A program made the position numbers and the translations under genes. From contig JAGNNV010000003.1 in NCBI GenBank assembly GCA_017990495.1, positions 1 to 38,292 of the forward strand: a stretch of DNA of 38,292 bases, given 5' to 3'. Under the pieces are notes generated by a model. The model had not been told where the DNA came from, made no database searches, and saw nothing but the letters and a program-made list of their open reading frames with translations. Within the stretch, counting starts at the first letter, position 1, and the number at the start of each line of letters is the position of its first letter. This stretch comes from Vicinamibacteria bacterium. GTDB lineage: Bacteria > Acidobacteriota > Vicinamibacteria > Fen-336 > JAGNNV01. Positions 38,254-38,292 of this stretch are shown here, piece after piece.

Positions 38254-38292
38254 TCGAACCCGCGACACCGAGCCTCAGGAAGCTCGTACTCT
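38254..38292 (-). repeat. Partial tRNA-Gly-like copy at the window edge
   Basis: This 39-nt stretch repeats tRNA-Gly positions 38060-38097 almost exactly: 20 identical bases, an altered anticodon loop, then 14 identical bases. The loop is one base longer, and the T arm's 3' strand is missing, so as seen it cannot fold into a normal tRNA. The remainder lies beyond the window. It may be a tRNA relic or an assembly artefact at a contig end. Confidence 0.5.

Noticed and set aside
38042-38292. Integrative-element attachment sites (tRNA plus direct repeat)
   Set aside because: The repeated part does not include the intact tRNA 3' end, only 156 bp separate the copies and no integrase is present.

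Overview
The window is GC-rich (roughly two-thirds G+C), densely coded DNA from a bacterial chromosome. No gene names the lineage outright. Exported proteins typical of diderms, DUF4019 and DUF4097 proteins, M28 and D-aminoacylase-type hydrolases, a soluble Ser/Thr kinase, a bactofilin and the order grpE-dnaK-dnaJ-prmA-rsmE together suggest an Acidobacteriota-like organism. That placement is inference. No phage, transposon, CRISPR array or rRNA was seen. One tRNA-Gly(CCC) lies near the right end.

Layout. 303-2881 (+) holds a VIT/VWA surface protein with a C-terminal sorting signal and, overlapping it by 4 nt, its sortase. 2851-8234 holds an exported M28 peptidase, an exported D-aminoacylase-like amidohydrolase, a DUF4019 protein, a PmtA-like methyltransferase and an exported protein with a JAMM-like motif. 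8342-12020 (+) holds a small, apparently catalytically altered sugar-1-phosphate transferase coupled to a nucleotidyltransferase-like protein, then a sigma-54-dependent response regulator and a HIT hydrolase. 12026-22466 (-) is a nine-gene surface-polysaccharide operon. In transcription order it encodes a PglD/NeuD-type acetyltransferase, a DegT aminotransferase (frameshifted near its end), a GT4 glycosyltransferase, an ABC exporter permease and ATPase, a NodB-like deacetylase, a GNAT acyltransferase, a CapD/PglF-type dehydratase and a Wzz/BY-kinase. Six of its seven junctions from the first gene to the dehydratase are 4-nt NTGA stop/start overlaps. 22535-31300 is a mixed region: B12-binding domain protein, pectin-acetylesterase-like protein, an unknown 106-aa protein made of two 50-residue repeats, adenosine deaminase, two GT-C membrane glycosyltransferases, a DUF4097 beta-repeat protein, a secreted methyltransferase-like protein and a cysteine-cluster protein. 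31325-32260 is a Ser/Thr kinase with a C-terminal zinc ribbon. 32336-38017 (-) is the chaperone operon grpE-dnaK-dnaJ-prmA-rsmE preceded by a bactofilin, and then the tRNA.

How the parts work together. The dehydratase, aminotransferase and acetyltransferase of the large operon can together make a bacillosamine-like acetamido sugar nucleotide. The GT4, deacetylase and GNAT proteins would build and decorate the glycan, the ABC pair would export it, and the BY-kinase would set chain length. The 8342-10176 pair, behind a sigma-54-like promoter and next to a sigma-54 activator, may regulate or initiate the same or another glycan.

The most striking signal at sequence level is in the promoters. Many first genes carry a TAnnnT box only 6-13 nt before the start codon and no Shine-Dalgarno sequence, which implies leaderless or very short-leader mRNAs. 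In one place two divergent genes start 30 bp apart with overlapping boxes.
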